Origin: GWE2-51-13 sp041736705
GTDB taxonomy: Bacteria; Bacillota_I; Bacilli_A; Erysipelotrichales; Erysipelotrichaceae
Direction: 5' to 3'
Assembly: GCA_041736705.1 (NCBI GenBank)
Contig: JBGSTC010000001.1
Location: 1-27,593 of the forward strand
DNA: 27,593 bases
Of the stretch, positions 13,305-21,491 are shown one piece after another; the first letter of the stretch is position 1, and each line of letters begins with the position of its first letter. The position numbers were made by a program, and so were the translations under genes. Below the pieces are notes generated by a model. That model was not told the DNA's origin. It did not search any database and saw only the letters and a program-made list of their open reading frames with translations.

Positions 13305-13307
13305 CTG

Positions 13308-14267
13308 TCAATCGATGAATAAATTGTACAGTTCGCTCACCGGTGTGTGGTTTTGGATCGCTTCGATCGTCTTCGCCAACATGTAGCCGATGGAAATCTG
13401 TTTGATCTTGGGTTCTTTGCGTTTTTCCGGACTGAGGGGGATGGAATTGGTGATGACCAGTTCCTTGATCCTGGAATCATGGATGCGTGTCAGCGCATCT
13501 CCGGAAAGGATGCCGTGGGAGCAGGCGCAATAAACTTCTGTCGCACCTTTGTCATAAAGCATGTTGACGCCACCCATGAGGGATCCGCCGGTATCGACGA
13601 TGTCGTCGACGATGATGGCGATTTTCCCGTTCACATCCCCGATGAGGTTGACGGCTTCGGCGACGTTGGGTTTGGTTCTGCGTTTATCGATGATCGCGAT
13701 CGTGGTCCCGGGCATCGCATCGGCGAGCCGTCTGGCACGCGTCGCTCCGCCATGGTCGGGGGAAACGATGACGACTTCATCCGCGAAGTGTTTCGCACGG
13801 AAGTATTGGCCGATCATGGAGACGGCGGTCAAGTCGTCGATCGGAATATTGAAGAAACCTTGGATCTGCGGGGCATGGAGGTCAAGCGTCACGACACGGT
13901 CGGCGCCGGCGACCTGCAAGAGGTCGGCGACCAGTTTCGCGGTGATCGGTTGACGAGCCCTGGCTTTGCGGTCTTGACGCGCATAGCCGAAGTAAGGGAT
14001 GACGACGGTGACTTCCCCGGCGGATGCCCGTTTGAAGGCATCGAGGGCGACCAGGATTTCCATCAAGGTCTCCGATACCGGCATACAGGTGGATTGGACA
14101 AGGAAGACGTTCTTTCCACGGACGGATTGTTCAGGTTCGACGATGATCTCGCCGTCGGCGAAATGTTTCACCGAGATTTTCCCGCGCGGTATGCCCAGAT
14201 GACCGCAAATTTCATCCGTCAGATCGGTACTGGATGAAAGTGCGAATACGATAATGTCCTTAACCAT
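13308..14267 (-). CDS. prs: Ribose-phosphate pyrophosphokinase (PRPP synthetase)
   Basis: A 319-residue class I PRPP synthetase, which makes 5-phosphoribosyl diphosphate from ribose 5-phosphate and ATP for nucleotide, His and Trp synthesis. The family motifs are all present: the N-terminal FALSSSTDLTDEICGHLG, the ADGE strand, the PYFGYARQDRKARARQPI ATP loop, the catalytic flexible loop DKRRTKPNVAE and the PRPP-binding VDDIVDTGGSL. Length is standard. The start codon overlaps the end of glmU by 8 bp with GGAGAAC upstream, so the genes are coupled, as in many Firmicutes. Its last 65 codons are duplicated at 2855-3054, so this 3' part may have come with the island. Confidence 0.98.
   Translation of the reverse strand: MVKDIIVFALSSSTDLTDEICGHLGIPRGKISVKHFADGEIIVEPEQSVRGKNVFLVQSTCMPVSETLMEILVALDAFKRASAGEVTVVIPYFGYARQDRKARARQPITAKLVADLLQVAGADRVVTLDLHAPQIQGFFNIPIDDLTAVSMIGQYFRAKHFADEVVIVSPDHGGATRARRLADAMPGTTIAIIDKRRTKPNVAEAVNLIGDVNGKIAIIVDDIVDTGGSLMGGVNMLYDKGATEVYCACSHGILSGDALTRIHDSRIKELVITNSIPLSPEKRKEPKIKQISIGYMLAKTIEAIQNHTPVSELYNLFID
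13312..13507. repeat. Direct repeat: prs 3' end, copy at the right side of the island
   Basis: Aligns gaplessly in the same orientation with 2859-3054 (182 of 196 bases identical by hand count). Similarity ends sharply at the GGAAA of 13507 (3054 in the other copy). This copy is in the working prs gene. Confidence 0.9.
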
Positions 14268-15639
14268 GGTGTTCTCCCTCTTTCTTCTTGTTTTTGTATT
14301 TCAAGCCGTATCCCGGTTTGTTTTCTTGCCGTGTCCGTGCAATCGCCATTTCCCCGTCGCCCACATCTTTGTTGGCGGTGGTTCCCGCGGCGACGACCGC
14401 ATTCTCCCCGACGGTGATCGGAGCGATCAGATTGACGTTGGACCCGATGAAGGCGCCGTCCTTGATGATCGTCTTGTGTTTGTTTTTCCCGTCGTAGTTC
14501 ACGGTGACGACCCCGCAGCCGAAGTTCACTTTGGCTCCGACTTCGGCGTCCCCGACATAGGTCAGATGGGCACAACGGGAATCGAACCCGATCGTCGCGT
14601 TCTTCATCTCGACGAAGTTCCCGATCCGGTTATTGTCCTCGACCACGCAATTCATACGTAGATGGGCGAAGGGTCCCAGGTTCACATTGTCTTTGACGAT
14701 GCTGTCCGTGATGCGGCAGGCATCGATCTTGGTGTTGTTTCCGATGGTCGCGTTGACCAGGAAGGTTTGAGGCAGGATCGTACATCCATTGCCGATCGTC
14801 GTCTTCCCTTCCAAATAGACGTTGGGATACAAGATCGTATCTTCGCCGATTTCGCTATCCGCCGAGATGAAGGTCAGATCCGGATCGATGAAGGTGACGC
14901 CGTTGGTCAACCAATACCGGTTGATCCGCTTCTGCATCCAACGTTGCGCCGCCAAGAGATCGATCCGATCATTGACGCCCGCGACTTCGTCGACATCCTG
15001 GACAGGCAGGGCTTGGACGCTTAATCCGTGTGAATTGAAGATCTCGATCAGATCGGTCAGGTAATATTCGTTCTGGGCGTTCTCGTTGGTGATTTCGTCC
15101 AGATGCTTGAAGAGCAGATCCGTCTTCACGCAATAAATCCCGGTGTTGATCTCTTTGATCGCCAATTGGCGCGGCGTACAATCTTTGAACTCCACGATTC
15201 TCTCGATGTTCCCGTCTTCGCCGCGAACCACCCGTCCGTATTTCTGCGGGTCGTCCAGTTCGGCGGTCAAGACCGTCATCGCACAATCGCTGTTGTGAAT
15301 GAAGATTTTCTCCATCGTCTGTTCGCTGATGCACGGGCAATCCCCGTAAAGGATCAGCGTTTCCCCTTCTTTTCCCCGCAGGCTTTGGACTTGCATGACC
15401 GCATGTCCCGTCCCGAGTTGGGGCATCTGCGTCGCATATTGAACCGAATCTTTCAGATAGGCCTGAACCTGATCCGCCTGGTGACCCACGACGACGACGA
15501 TGTCTTCCACGTCGATCTTCTTCAGGTTGGTGACCACATGTCCGATCATCGGTTTGCTTAAGACCGGATGCATGACTTTGGACAAGGAACTCTTCATTCT
15601 CGTCCCTTTTCCGGCGGCCAAAACAATCGCGTTTCTCAT
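14260..15639 (-). CDS. glmU: Bifunctional UDP-GlcNAc pyrophosphorylase / GlcN-1-P acetyltransferase
   Basis: A 459-residue enzyme for the last two steps to UDP-GlcNAc, the precursor of peptidoglycan and wall polymers. The N-terminal uridylyltransferase domain (about 1-230) has LAAGKGTRMKSSLSKVMHPV, the LYGDCP strand and the EINTGIY segment. The C-terminal domain (about 250-450) is a left-handed beta helix of hexapeptide repeats (IGNNTKI, IGNFVEMKNATIG, VGAKVNFGCGVVTVNYDGKNKHKT) with the acetyltransferase active-site region. Length matches Bacillus GlmU. The ATG at 15639 has AGGAGG upstream. It overlaps prs by 8 bp and follows ispE by 48 bp. Confidence 0.98.
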   Translation of the reverse strand: MRNAIVLAAGKGTRMKSSLSKVMHPVLSKPMIGHVVTNLKKIDVEDIVVVVGHQADQVQAYLKDSVQYATQMPQLGTGHAVMQVQSLRGKEGETLILYGDCPCISEQTMEKIFIHNSDCAMTVLTAELDDPQKYGRVVRGEDGNIERIVEFKDCTPRQLAIKEINTGIYCVKTDLLFKHLDEITNENAQNEYYLTDLIEIFNSHGLSVQALPVQDVDEVAGVNDRIDLLAAQRWMQKRINRYWLTNGVTFIDPDLTFISADSEIGEDTILYPNVYLEGKTTIGNGCTILPQTFLVNATIGNNTKIDACRITDSIVKDNVNLGPFAHLRMNCVVEDNNRIGNFVEMKNATIGFDSRCAHLTYVGDAEVGAKVNFGCGVVTVNYDGKNKHKTIIKDGAFIGSNVNLIAPITVGENAVVAAGTTANKDVGDGEMAIARTRQENKPGYGLKYKNKKKEGEHHG

Positions 15640-15687
15640 GTTTTTATCCTCCTCTCCTATTTTACCAAAAAACTCCTCGGTTTGGTC

Positions 15688-16530
15688 CTACTTCGGGAGT
15701 ATTTTCGTCTTTATCACGAAACGATACGCGGATTTCAGACTCCGTACCGCTTTGTCGGCGATTTCCTCGTGTTGGGTAAAGCCCATGACGACCGATCCGC
15801 TCCCCGTCATCATCGCTTTATCGCATCCCATCCGCACTAGTCTCTGCTTCAGCTGTTGGATATCGGGAACCATCTTGATCGCGCTGGCTTCCAGGCTGTT
15901 TCCGATGGAAACAAGAAATAGGGGATAATTGTTGGAATTGAGCGCTTCTTCGACCAACGACGTCTCGGGATGCAGGAGATTATCGAACTGCAGACTGCCG
16001 AAGGCTTGGCGTGTACTCACGCCCCGTCTCGGTTGGACAAGGACGATCCACATCGGGAGTTCCACATCGAAGAATCGGAGTTTCTCGCCGATCCCTTGCA
16101 CTCTCGCCGGTTTCTTGAAAAGGCAGAAGGGGACATCCGCCCCGATCTTCACCCCGATGTCGATCATCTCTTGATCGCTCAGGTTCCAACCATAGGCGGT
16201 GTTGAACCAGTTGATCACGGCGGCCGCATCGCTGCTCCCTCCGCCCAATCCCGCCTGGGAGGGAATCCTCTTCGTGAGATGGACATGGAAATTCTCATTG
16301 AAGTGATAGATCGAACGCAACAGTTCGATCGTCTTCAAGATCGAATTGTTTTCCGGTCGGATCCGGATGTCCGGGGTGCATGTGAACGACATTTCCTTGG
16401 CAGGGGTGAATTCGATGTCGTCGTGCCATTCGATCGGCACCATGACGCTATCGAGTTCGTGATAGCCGTCCGCTCTCTTTTCGACCACATCCAGACAGAG
16501 ATTGACTTTACCGTACGCTTTCGTTTTCAT
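15688..16530 (-). CDS. ispE: 4-diphosphocytidyl-2-C-methyl-D-erythritol kinase
   Basis: A 280-residue GHMP-family kinase of the MEP (non-mevalonate) isoprenoid pathway, which phosphorylates CDP-ME at the 2-hydroxyl. Visible signatures are KAYGKVNLCLDVVEKRADGYHELDSVM at the start, the ATP-binding PSQAGLGGGSSDAAAV (about residues 93-108) and the C-terminal MTGSGSVVMGF. The ATG at 16530 is chosen because GAGG lies six bases upstream; the ATG at 16542 has none. It overlaps the end of rsmA by 23 bp, so the two are translated together. It implies that this organism makes isoprenoids by the MEP route. Confidence 0.96.
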   Translation of the reverse strand: MKTKAYGKVNLCLDVVEKRADGYHELDSVMVPIEWHDDIEFTPAKEMSFTCTPDIRIRPENNSILKTIELLRSIYHFNENFHVHLTKRIPSQAGLGGGSSDAAAVINWFNTAYGWNLSDQEMIDIGVKIGADVPFCLFKKPARVQGIGEKLRFFDVELPMWIVLVQPRRGVSTRQAFGSLQFDNLLHPETSLVEEALNSNNYPLFLVSIGNSLEASAIKMVPDIQQLKQRLVRMGCDKAMMTGSGSVVMGFTQHEEIADKAVRSLKSAYRFVIKTKILPK

Positions 16531-17353
16531 ACCACACCTCATAGAGTTTAACGAATTCAGCCAAGGTCAACGCTTCCGCACGGACGCTTTCCTGTAGACC
16601 TGCTTTTAAGATCGAAGACTGTATTTTCTCTTGATTCCCAAGTTCTTTCAAGTTGTTCGCCAAGGTCTTGCGACGTTGGGTGAACGATGTTTTGACCAGT
16701 TTGAAGAAACGGTCGGGATCCTCGACCGGAAGGATGCTTCGACGTACGAAACGGACGACGGCAGAATCCACATTGGGTCGAGGCAAAAAGACGCCTTTGG
16801 GGACGTTCATGACGTTTTTGACTTCATAAAGGGTTTGGACGATGATACTCAAGGCGTTATAGTCTTTGGTTGAAGGTTTCGCTACGAAACGGTCGGCGAC
16901 TTCTTTCTGAACCATGATCGTAAAGGAAGTGATCTTGGGTAGATTCTCCAGGATATGGAAAAGGATCGGGGTGGTGACATAGTACGGGAGATTGGCGCAG
17001 AGGGTCAACTCGCCCTCGGGCAATTCATCGGCTTTCACCTCAAGGAAATCTTTCAGGATAACGTTCACATTGGGATAGGGGCTCATCGTATCGGCTAAGA
17101 CTTCGATGCATCGCGGATCGATCTCATAGGCGGTCACCGACTTCGCTTTTAAAGCAAGTTGTTCGGTCAGTGCCCCGATGCCCGGACCGACTTCGATCAC
17201 GTTCGTCGTTTCGTTGATTCCGCTGACGCGTGCGATTTTCTCGACCACCGACGGATCGATGATGAAATTCTGTCCAAAGCCCTTTTTCGCGCTCATCCCG
17301 TATTGTTTCAAGATGGCAAGCGTTCGGGCGTTGGCGCTTATCGGTTTTTCCAT
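16508..17353 (-). CDS. rsmA: 16S rRNA dimethyladenosine transferase
   Basis: A 281-residue SAM-dependent enzyme that dimethylates two adjacent adenines in helix 45 of 16S rRNA (the kasugamycin-sensitivity gene, ksgA). It shows KKGFGQNFIIDPSVVEKIA, the SAM-binding VIEVGPGIGALTEQL, the catalytic NLPYYVTTPI and the C-terminal FVRR...FTQRRKTLANNL region. The ATG at 17353, with GGAGG just upstream, gives a normal-length protein; the longer open frame to 17434 would overlap rnmV further and adds unrelated residues. It overlaps the end of rnmV by 16 bp. The rnmV-rsmA pair is conserved across Firmicutes. Confidence 0.97.
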   Translation of the reverse strand: MEKPISANARTLAILKQYGMSAKKGFGQNFIIDPSVVEKIARVSGINETTNVIEVGPGIGALTEQLALKAKSVTAYEIDPRCIEVLADTMSPYPNVNVILKDFLEVKADELPEGELTLCANLPYYVTTPILFHILENLPKITSFTIMVQKEVADRFVAKPSTKDYNALSIIVQTLYEVKNVMNVPKGVFLPRPNVDSAVVRFVRRSILPVEDPDRFFKLVKTSFTQRRKTLANNLKELGNQEKIQSSILKAGLQESVRAEALTLAEFVKLYEVWYENESVR

Positions 17354-17880
17354 AGAACCTCCACGGTGTCTTTTAGTTGCGTAGGGGTGATCCGCAACAT
17401 CCCGCAACGTTTCAGAAACGTCTTGGCGTTGCAATCCCCGATGTTATAGTGATGCGCGATGCGATTCCGCCGCATCTCGCTCTCTTGTCCACCGGACAAT
17501 CCAAGGTCGAAAAGATCGGCCATGGTGAGGGTTTGCGTCGGTTCTTCAAACGTTTTGATGTTCTCAAGGGCGGCGAGGATATCGCTTGCCTTGGCGTGTT
17601 CGACCCCGATTTTGCCTTTACCCAGGGCAAGATGTTGGGGGAGAAACGCATGTTTCGCCGTTGGGACAAGCTTGGTGATTTGTCTTCGGATCCTTTCACC
17701 GGTCGAATCCGGGTCGGTGAAGACGATGATACCACGTTGACGCGCCGTTTCGATAATGAGTTTTTGGGTCGTTTGACTTAAGGTCGAACCGTTGGTGATG
17801 ATGGTTTCACAGTCGGCCACGGACTTCAGGAGGGCGCTGTCATGCTTGCCTTCGACGACCAACACTTCACGGATGGGCAT
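17338..17880 (-). CDS. rnmV: Ribonuclease M5
   Basis: A 180-residue Toprim-domain nuclease that matures 5S rRNA at both ends in low-GC Firmicutes. The Toprim motifs are visible: VLVVEGKHDSALLKS with the catalytic Glu near the start and IIVFTDPDSTGERIR with the Asp pair. The C-terminal half (DLFDLGLSGGQESEMRRNRIAHHYNIGDCNAKTFLKR) matches the RNase M5 C-terminal domain. The start at 17880 has AAGGAGG upstream. It has its own extended -10 promoter after the terminator of the preceding gene and is the first gene of the run rnmV-rsmA-ispE-glmU-prs. Confidence 0.96.
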   Translation of the reverse strand: MPIREVLVVEGKHDSALLKSVADCETIITNGSTLSQTTQKLIIETARQRGIIVFTDPDSTGERIRRQITKLVPTAKHAFLPQHLALGKGKIGVEHAKASDILAALENIKTFEEPTQTLTMADLFDLGLSGGQESEMRRNRIAHHYNIGDCNAKTFLKRCGMLRITPTQLKDTVEVLWKNR

Positions 17881-17903
17881 GTTTCTTCCTCCTTGACTGG
17901 AAT

Positions 17904-17912
17904 ATTATATCA
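17904..17912 (-). promoter_or_regulatory. Extended -10 promoter for rnmV-rsmA-ispE-glmU-prs
   Basis: The minus strand reads TGATATAAT, a perfect extended -10 element (TG at 17911-17912, TATAAT at 17904-17909), about 24 bases before the rnmV start. The -35 region overlaps the terminator T-run and has no clear match, as is usual for extended -10 promoters. Confidence 0.65.
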
Positions 17913-17926
17913 CGCTTCCAATAAAA

Positions 17927-17942
17927 AACCGCTCGCGCGGTT
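17927..17942 (-). terminator. Terminator of the yabE-like lipoprotein gene
   Basis: A perfect 6-bp GC-rich stem (AACCGC-4-GCGGTT) followed on the minus strand by TTTTATT. It begins two bases after the stop codon of the gene at 17944 and separates it from rnmV. Confidence 0.85.
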
Positions 17943-17943
17943 C

Positions 17944-18774
17944 TTACTTACAGATTCTTTGTCCAAGCGAATTCCTGGTCCATTTCGCAAAACCGACGAT
18001 GGTGGCGACCGGGGAATGTTTCCCGATCATCCGCACCGCACTCAGATTCTTTTCTGATCCCACGAAGAGATCCAACAACGATCCGGAGACACCACGGTCA
18101 ACAACCATGACCTTGAACGGTTTACCCGGGACAAGTCCCATTCCGGAATAAGTATGCTTTGTGATTTCCATGATCGTGCACATCGGCAGACTGGAACTCG
18201 AAGCGACAAGATAATAACCATTGAAGGTGATTCCGTCTTTCCACGTTCCGTCACGTTGACGGACGGCGGTCGTGGACACGCGTATGCCGGAAGCTGTTCC
18301 GGCAGTACCATCGGCATAAGGCTGGCATCCGCCGCAATCGGCTCCATAACGGGAGAATCCTGCATTGAAATACGCGCCTTTGGCGACTTTGGCGCCATAC
18401 ATCCAGATCGTCGGAACCGCTTCTTTCGTTACGGTCGATCCTGGGACGGCGATTTTCGACAATACGTTCCCTAACCCGTCATAGGTGATCCGGTACGATG
18501 TCGATTGTGTCTTGGGTGAACCTTCACTGATCTTGGAAATCAGCCAAGGGATCCCGGTTCTAGAGGCTGTGGCTGGTTTGACCACGGAAACTTGTTTTGC
18601 GAGTACTGTGCTTTCCACGACTTCTTCCATGATGAATCCATCTTCGGAAGTGAGCGCAACATCTTCGCTCGAGAGGGTTTGTAAGACGACTTTTTTGTCT
18701 TCTTCGATGCCCCAGCTGCACGCGGAAAGTGAAATGACCAAGAAAACTAAGATGATCTTTTTGAGTTTGATCAA
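17944..18774 (-). CDS. YabE-like lipoprotein with G5 and 3D-type domains
   Basis: A 276-residue envelope protein. The start MIKLKKIILVFLVISLSAC (lipobox LSAC) predicts lipid anchoring. A G5-like stretch lies at about residues 90-125 (YRITYDGLGNVLSKIAVPGSTVTKEAVP...MYG). The C-terminal part carries FNGYYLVASS and VVDRGVSGSLLDLFVG, matching the 3D / double-psi-barrel motif of peptidoglycan-cleaving Rpf/Sps-type proteins. The Bacillus homologue yabE sits at the same place next to rnmV. The TTG at 18774 is the probable start because GGAG lies eight bases upstream; the GTG at 18792 would put that site inside the gene. The cysteine-rich DCGGCQPYADGT may form a disulphide or metal site. Likely role: cell-wall remodelling. 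Confidence 0.82.
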   Translation of the reverse strand: MIKLKKIILVFLVISLSACSWGIEEDKKVVLQTLSSEDVALTSEDGFIMEEVVESTVLAKQVSVVKPATASRTGIPWLISKISEGSPKTQSTSYRITYDGLGNVLSKIAVPGSTVTKEAVPTIWMYGAKVAKGAYFNAGFSRYGADCGGCQPYADGTAGTASGIRVSTTAVRQRDGTWKDGITFNGYYLVASSSSLPMCTIMEITKHTYSGMGLVPGKPFKVMVVDRGVSGSLLDLFVGSEKNLSAVRMIGKHSPVATIVGFAKWTRNSLGQRICK

Positions 18775-18801
18775 GAGATAGTCTCCTTTCACATCGGGTT
18801 A

Positions 18802-18830
18802 ACTGTAGCACACTTCCTAAAATCTGGCAA
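18802..18830 (-). promoter_or_regulatory. Candidate promoter of the yabE-like gene
   Basis: On the minus strand TTGCCA (18825-18830), 17-bp spacer, TACAGT (18802-18807), leaving a leader of about 20-25 bases before the TTG start. The gap to tatD also holds a long imperfect inverted repeat (AAATCTG...CAGATTT) of uncertain role. Confidence 0.5.
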
Positions 18831-18887
18831 ATTTCCGACTGTTTTCGTTGTCAGATTTGGGCACTAAGCACAATGAAACGGCTTACT

Positions 18888-19670
18888 TTAGCCATTTTTC
18901 GAATGAAAGAGTCTTTGATAAGTGACACTCATGGCGTCCTGTAAGGTTGCCACATCGATTTCCTTGAGTCGGCAAATCTCTTCGCCGACGTGGATGACGT
19001 ACGAACTTTCGTTGCGTTTCCCCCGAAAGGGCATGGGTGTCAAATAGGGGCTGTCCGTCTCGATCAAGAGGGATTCGATGGGGATTTGTTTAGCGACTTC
19101 TTTGGGGATGACTGCGTTCTTAAAGGTCACCGGACCGGCCAATGAAATGACATAACCGAGCTTGATGAATTCGCGAGCCATCTCGACGCTGCCGGAATAA
19201 CAGTGCATGATGCCGGCGCGGGCACAGGGATGGTTCTTTAGGATTTCAAAGGTTTCCTGGGTCGCATCGCGGGTATGGATCAGGATCGGTAGGTCGAGTT
19301 GGTTGGCGATATCAATCTGTTTAAGGAAAGCAACGCGTTGTAGCTCCCGGTGTTCCGGTGCTTCATGCCAGTAATGGTCCAGTCCGATCTCGCCGATGGC
19401 GACGATTTTGGGATGTCGCCATAGTTTCAGCATTTCATCCCAGGATTCTTCGTTCATTTCTTCGATTTCCTGCGGATGAAACCCGACTGCCACGTCGAAG
19501 AGATCGTCACTCTCCGCCAAGGCGATGGCTTGTTTCGAATTCTCGACCCCGCATCCGATCAATAGGATTTTACGCAATCCCGCCGCTATCGCACGTGCGA
19601 TCGTTTCATCGCGGTCGAGATCATAATCTTCGGACGTCAGATGGGCGTGGCTATCGATCCAACCTACCAT
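18888..19670 (-). CDS. tatD: TatD-family metal-dependent deoxyribonuclease
   Basis: A 260-residue TatD hydrolase (yabD-type). The metal ligands are all visible: HxH in IDSHAHL, Glu in AIGEIGLDHYW, His in LIHTRDA, His in IMHCYSGS and Asp in LIETDSPYLTPMPFRGKRNE. These enzymes are TIM-barrel 3'-5' exonucleases linked to DNA repair and turnover. The ATG at 19670 overlaps the end of the RDD-protein gene by 7 bp and has no separate strong ribosome site, so translation is probably coupled. Its position before a yabE-like gene and rnmV matches the Bacillus order. Confidence 0.94.
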   Translation of the reverse strand: MVGWIDSHAHLTSEDYDLDRDETIARAIAAGLRKILLIGCGVENSKQAIALAESDDLFDVAVGFHPQEIEEMNEESWDEMLKLWRHPKIVAIGEIGLDHYWHEAPEHRELQRVAFLKQIDIANQLDLPILIHTRDATQETFEILKNHPCARAGIMHCYSGSVEMAREFIKLGYVISLAGPVTFKNAVIPKEVAKQIPIESLLIETDSPYLTPMPFRGKRNESSYVIHVGEEICRLKEIDVATLQDAMSVTYQRLFHSKNG

Positions 19671-20110
19671 ATGCGGGTCTTCGCCGCGATGTCATGGAAG
19701 GAGGAATGGTTGTCGGCGATGAGGGTATAGACAAGGGACAAGATCCCCAGAAGAAACAAAGGGGATTTGGATGCGCCGAAGATCAGTTCCTTGACCGTGG
19801 ATCGAAGAAGACAGGTCCATCCATCCAAGGTACCGTCGATCGCACGCACTTCCAGGTTCATCAGTTTCTTTCCGATGGTCGTTTTCATGGCATAGAGCGA
19901 GAGGGTTTCATAGAGGATGTAGAGGATCGACACGGATCCGGTGAACGCCCAGAAGGGGTTGCTGATCATCCAGTTCCAGGGAAGGAACCAGAAGAGAACG
20001 CGGAATAATACGGAGAAGACAAAAAGCAAGATGCCGAGGACGAACGTCGGGATCGCGATGATGATGTGGTCGATGATGTTGGCGAGGATGCGACGGATGA
20101 CAAGTTCCAT
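19664..20110 (-). CDS. RDD-family membrane protein
   Basis: A 148-residue membrane protein that starts MELVIRRILANIIDHIII, the Arg...Asp pattern that names the RDD family, followed by helices at about 15-40, 50-70 and 105-130. The central ETLSLYAMKTTIGKKLMNLEVRAIDG is the conserved RDD loop (TIGKKL). Function is poorly known for the family; some members are linked to ion or osmotic tolerance. It lies 8 bp after mnmE and overlaps tatD, so it belongs to the same transcript. The ribosome site is weak (GGTAA), again suggesting coupling. Confidence 0.88.
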   Translation of the reverse strand: MELVIRRILANIIDHIIIAIPTFVLGILLFVFSVLFRVLFWFLPWNWMISNPFWAFTGSVSILYILYETLSLYAMKTTIGKKLMNLEVRAIDGTLDGWTCLLRSTVKELIFGASKSPLFLLGILSLVYTLIADNHSSFHDIAAKTRIW

Positions 20111-20118
20111 GGGGTTAC

Positions 20119-21450
20119 CTACTTTCCGAGACAGAAACGGCTGAACAGTTCGTTCAGCAGGAAATCCTTGTCGACGGGATGAAGGATTTCGCTTAATCGT
20201 AAGAAGGATTCTTGAAGATCGACCGCGATGAGGTCCAATTGGATCCCATCATTCAGTCCATGCAGGGCGGATTCCATCGCATCGAGCGCTTGCGACGCCA
20301 ATCCGATCGTCCGCTCGTTCACCAACGCCCCTGTTTTCAAGACGATCTGGTGATCGGCGAACCGTTGGTTGATCGCTTGGATCAAACTGTCGATTTCGCC
20401 TTTCAACGCACTGACTTCGATGTCTTGTTGCGCCGTATTCAAATCCGATTTATTGTAGACGACCAAGCGTTTCGCAGGATCGACCAGTTTCAGTAATGTT
20501 TCATCTTCTTCATCCAATTCGTTCGACGCGTCGAGCACGAGTAGAATCAATTCGGCTTCTTCGAGCGCTTTCTTGGATTTCTCGATCCCGATTCTCTCGA
20601 TGAAGTCACCGGTCTCCCTGATCCCTGCCGTATCAATCAAATGCAAGGTGACATTCTCAAGCCGGATCGTCCCTTCGACCAAATCACGGGTCGTGCCTGG
20701 AATCTCTGTGACGATCGCCTTGTCTTCTTCCAACAACGCATTCAGCAGGCTCGACTTTCCGACATTGGGTTTCCCCACGATGACGGTCTTGACGCCTTCC
20801 TTCATTTGTTTACCGGAGTTCGCATCTTTCAGGATGCGTTCAAGTTTAAGTTTCCATTCCTTGCATAAGGGTTGGATGTGTTGACGGGTCATCTGTTCGA
20901 CATCGTCGTATTCGGGATAATCGATGTTCACTTCGATGTTGGCGATGATGGACAAGAGGTCGTCCATCAAGGGTTCGATCAATCGTTTCAAGGATCCTTT
21001 GATCCCTTGGACGGCCATGGCCGCGCTTTGTGAGCTATCGGCTTCGATCATGTCCTGGATGGCTTCCGCCTGGGTCAAGTCGATCCTTCCGTTCAGCATC
21101 GCCCGCTGGGTGAATTCACCGGGTCGAGCCAATCGCGCCCCCGAACTTAGGATGGCGGCTAAGATTCGCTTCGTGATGTAGACACCGCCATGGCAATGGA
21201 TTTCCGCCACGTCTTCCTTGGTATACGACCGAGGTGCTTTCATGACGAAAACCAAGGTTTCATCCAGGACTTCGTTGGTTTGCGGGTCATGGATAAAGCC
21301 ATAGTTGACGGTATGGGATGGAATCGTTGCGAAATCGCGTCCCGTGAGACGGGAGAGGATCTCGATCGCCCGGTCCCCGCTGATGCGGATGACGGAAATC
21401 GCCTGTTCGCTCAGTGCGGTGGAAATCGCGGCGATGGTATCGCTGAACAT
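20119..21450 (-). CDS. mnmE: tRNA modification GTPase
   Basis: A 443-residue MnmE (TrmE), the GTPase that with MnmG makes the carboxymethylaminomethyl group at wobble uridine 34 of tRNAs. The N-terminal formyl-THF-binding domain begins DTIAAISTALSEQAISVIRISG. The G domain shows VIVGKPNVGKSSLLN (G1), TTRD (G2), DTAG (G3) and NKSD (G4). The C-terminal tail NELFSRFCLGK has the conserved catalytic-type Cys in CxGK. The ATG has GGAGG upstream. Its partner mnmG, normally adjacent in Firmicutes, is not in this window. Confidence 0.98.
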   Translation of the reverse strand: MFSDTIAAISTALSEQAISVIRISGDRAIEILSRLTGRDFATIPSHTVNYGFIHDPQTNEVLDETLVFVMKAPRSYTKEDVAEIHCHGGVYITKRILAAILSSGARLARPGEFTQRAMLNGRIDLTQAEAIQDMIEADSSQSAAMAVQGIKGSLKRLIEPLMDDLLSIIANIEVNIDYPEYDDVEQMTRQHIQPLCKEWKLKLERILKDANSGKQMKEGVKTVIVGKPNVGKSSLLNALLEEDKAIVTEIPGTTRDLVEGTIRLENVTLHLIDTAGIRETGDFIERIGIEKSKKALEEAELILLVLDASNELDEEDETLLKLVDPAKRLVVYNKSDLNTAQQDIEVSALKGEIDSLIQAINQRFADHQIVLKTGALVNERTIGLASQALDAMESALHGLNDGIQLDLIAVDLQESFLRLSEILHPVDKDFLLNELFSRFCLGK

Positions 21451-21472
21451 TCATTCACCTCCGATGAAAGAA

Positions 21473-21491
21473 GACACGGTTTCCCCGTGTC
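21473..21491 (-). terminator. Hairpin between parB and mnmE
   Basis: A 7-bp perfect stem (GACACGG-5-CCGTGTC) that includes the parB stop codon and is followed by TTCTTTC. The T-run is weak, so it may only reduce read-through into mnmE. Confidence 0.4.

Larger units (their letters stand above)
3055..13307. other. Accessory island between direct repeats of the prs 3' end
   Basis: About 10.25 kb bounded on the left by the prs remnant (2855-3054) and on the right by the intact prs 3' end (13308). The contents are unlike the flanking housekeeping genes: more AT-rich, mostly plus-strand, and made of membrane, zinc-ribbon and lipoprotein genes of no recognised housekeeping role. No integrase, recombinase or transposase gene is visible inside, so if it came by site-specific integration the enzyme has been lost or is supplied elsewhere. 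A homologous-recombination origin is also possible. Confidence 0.7.

Noticed and set aside
3055..13307. Calling the island an integrative conjugative element or prophage
   Set aside because: No integrase, relaxase, conjugation or phage structural gene is visible.
13347..14237. Long plus-strand open frame (296 codons) opposite prs
   Set aside because: It is the complement of the conserved prs gene; the protein is low-complexity in D/G/V and has no ribosome site. A shadow of high-codon-bias coding on the other strand.
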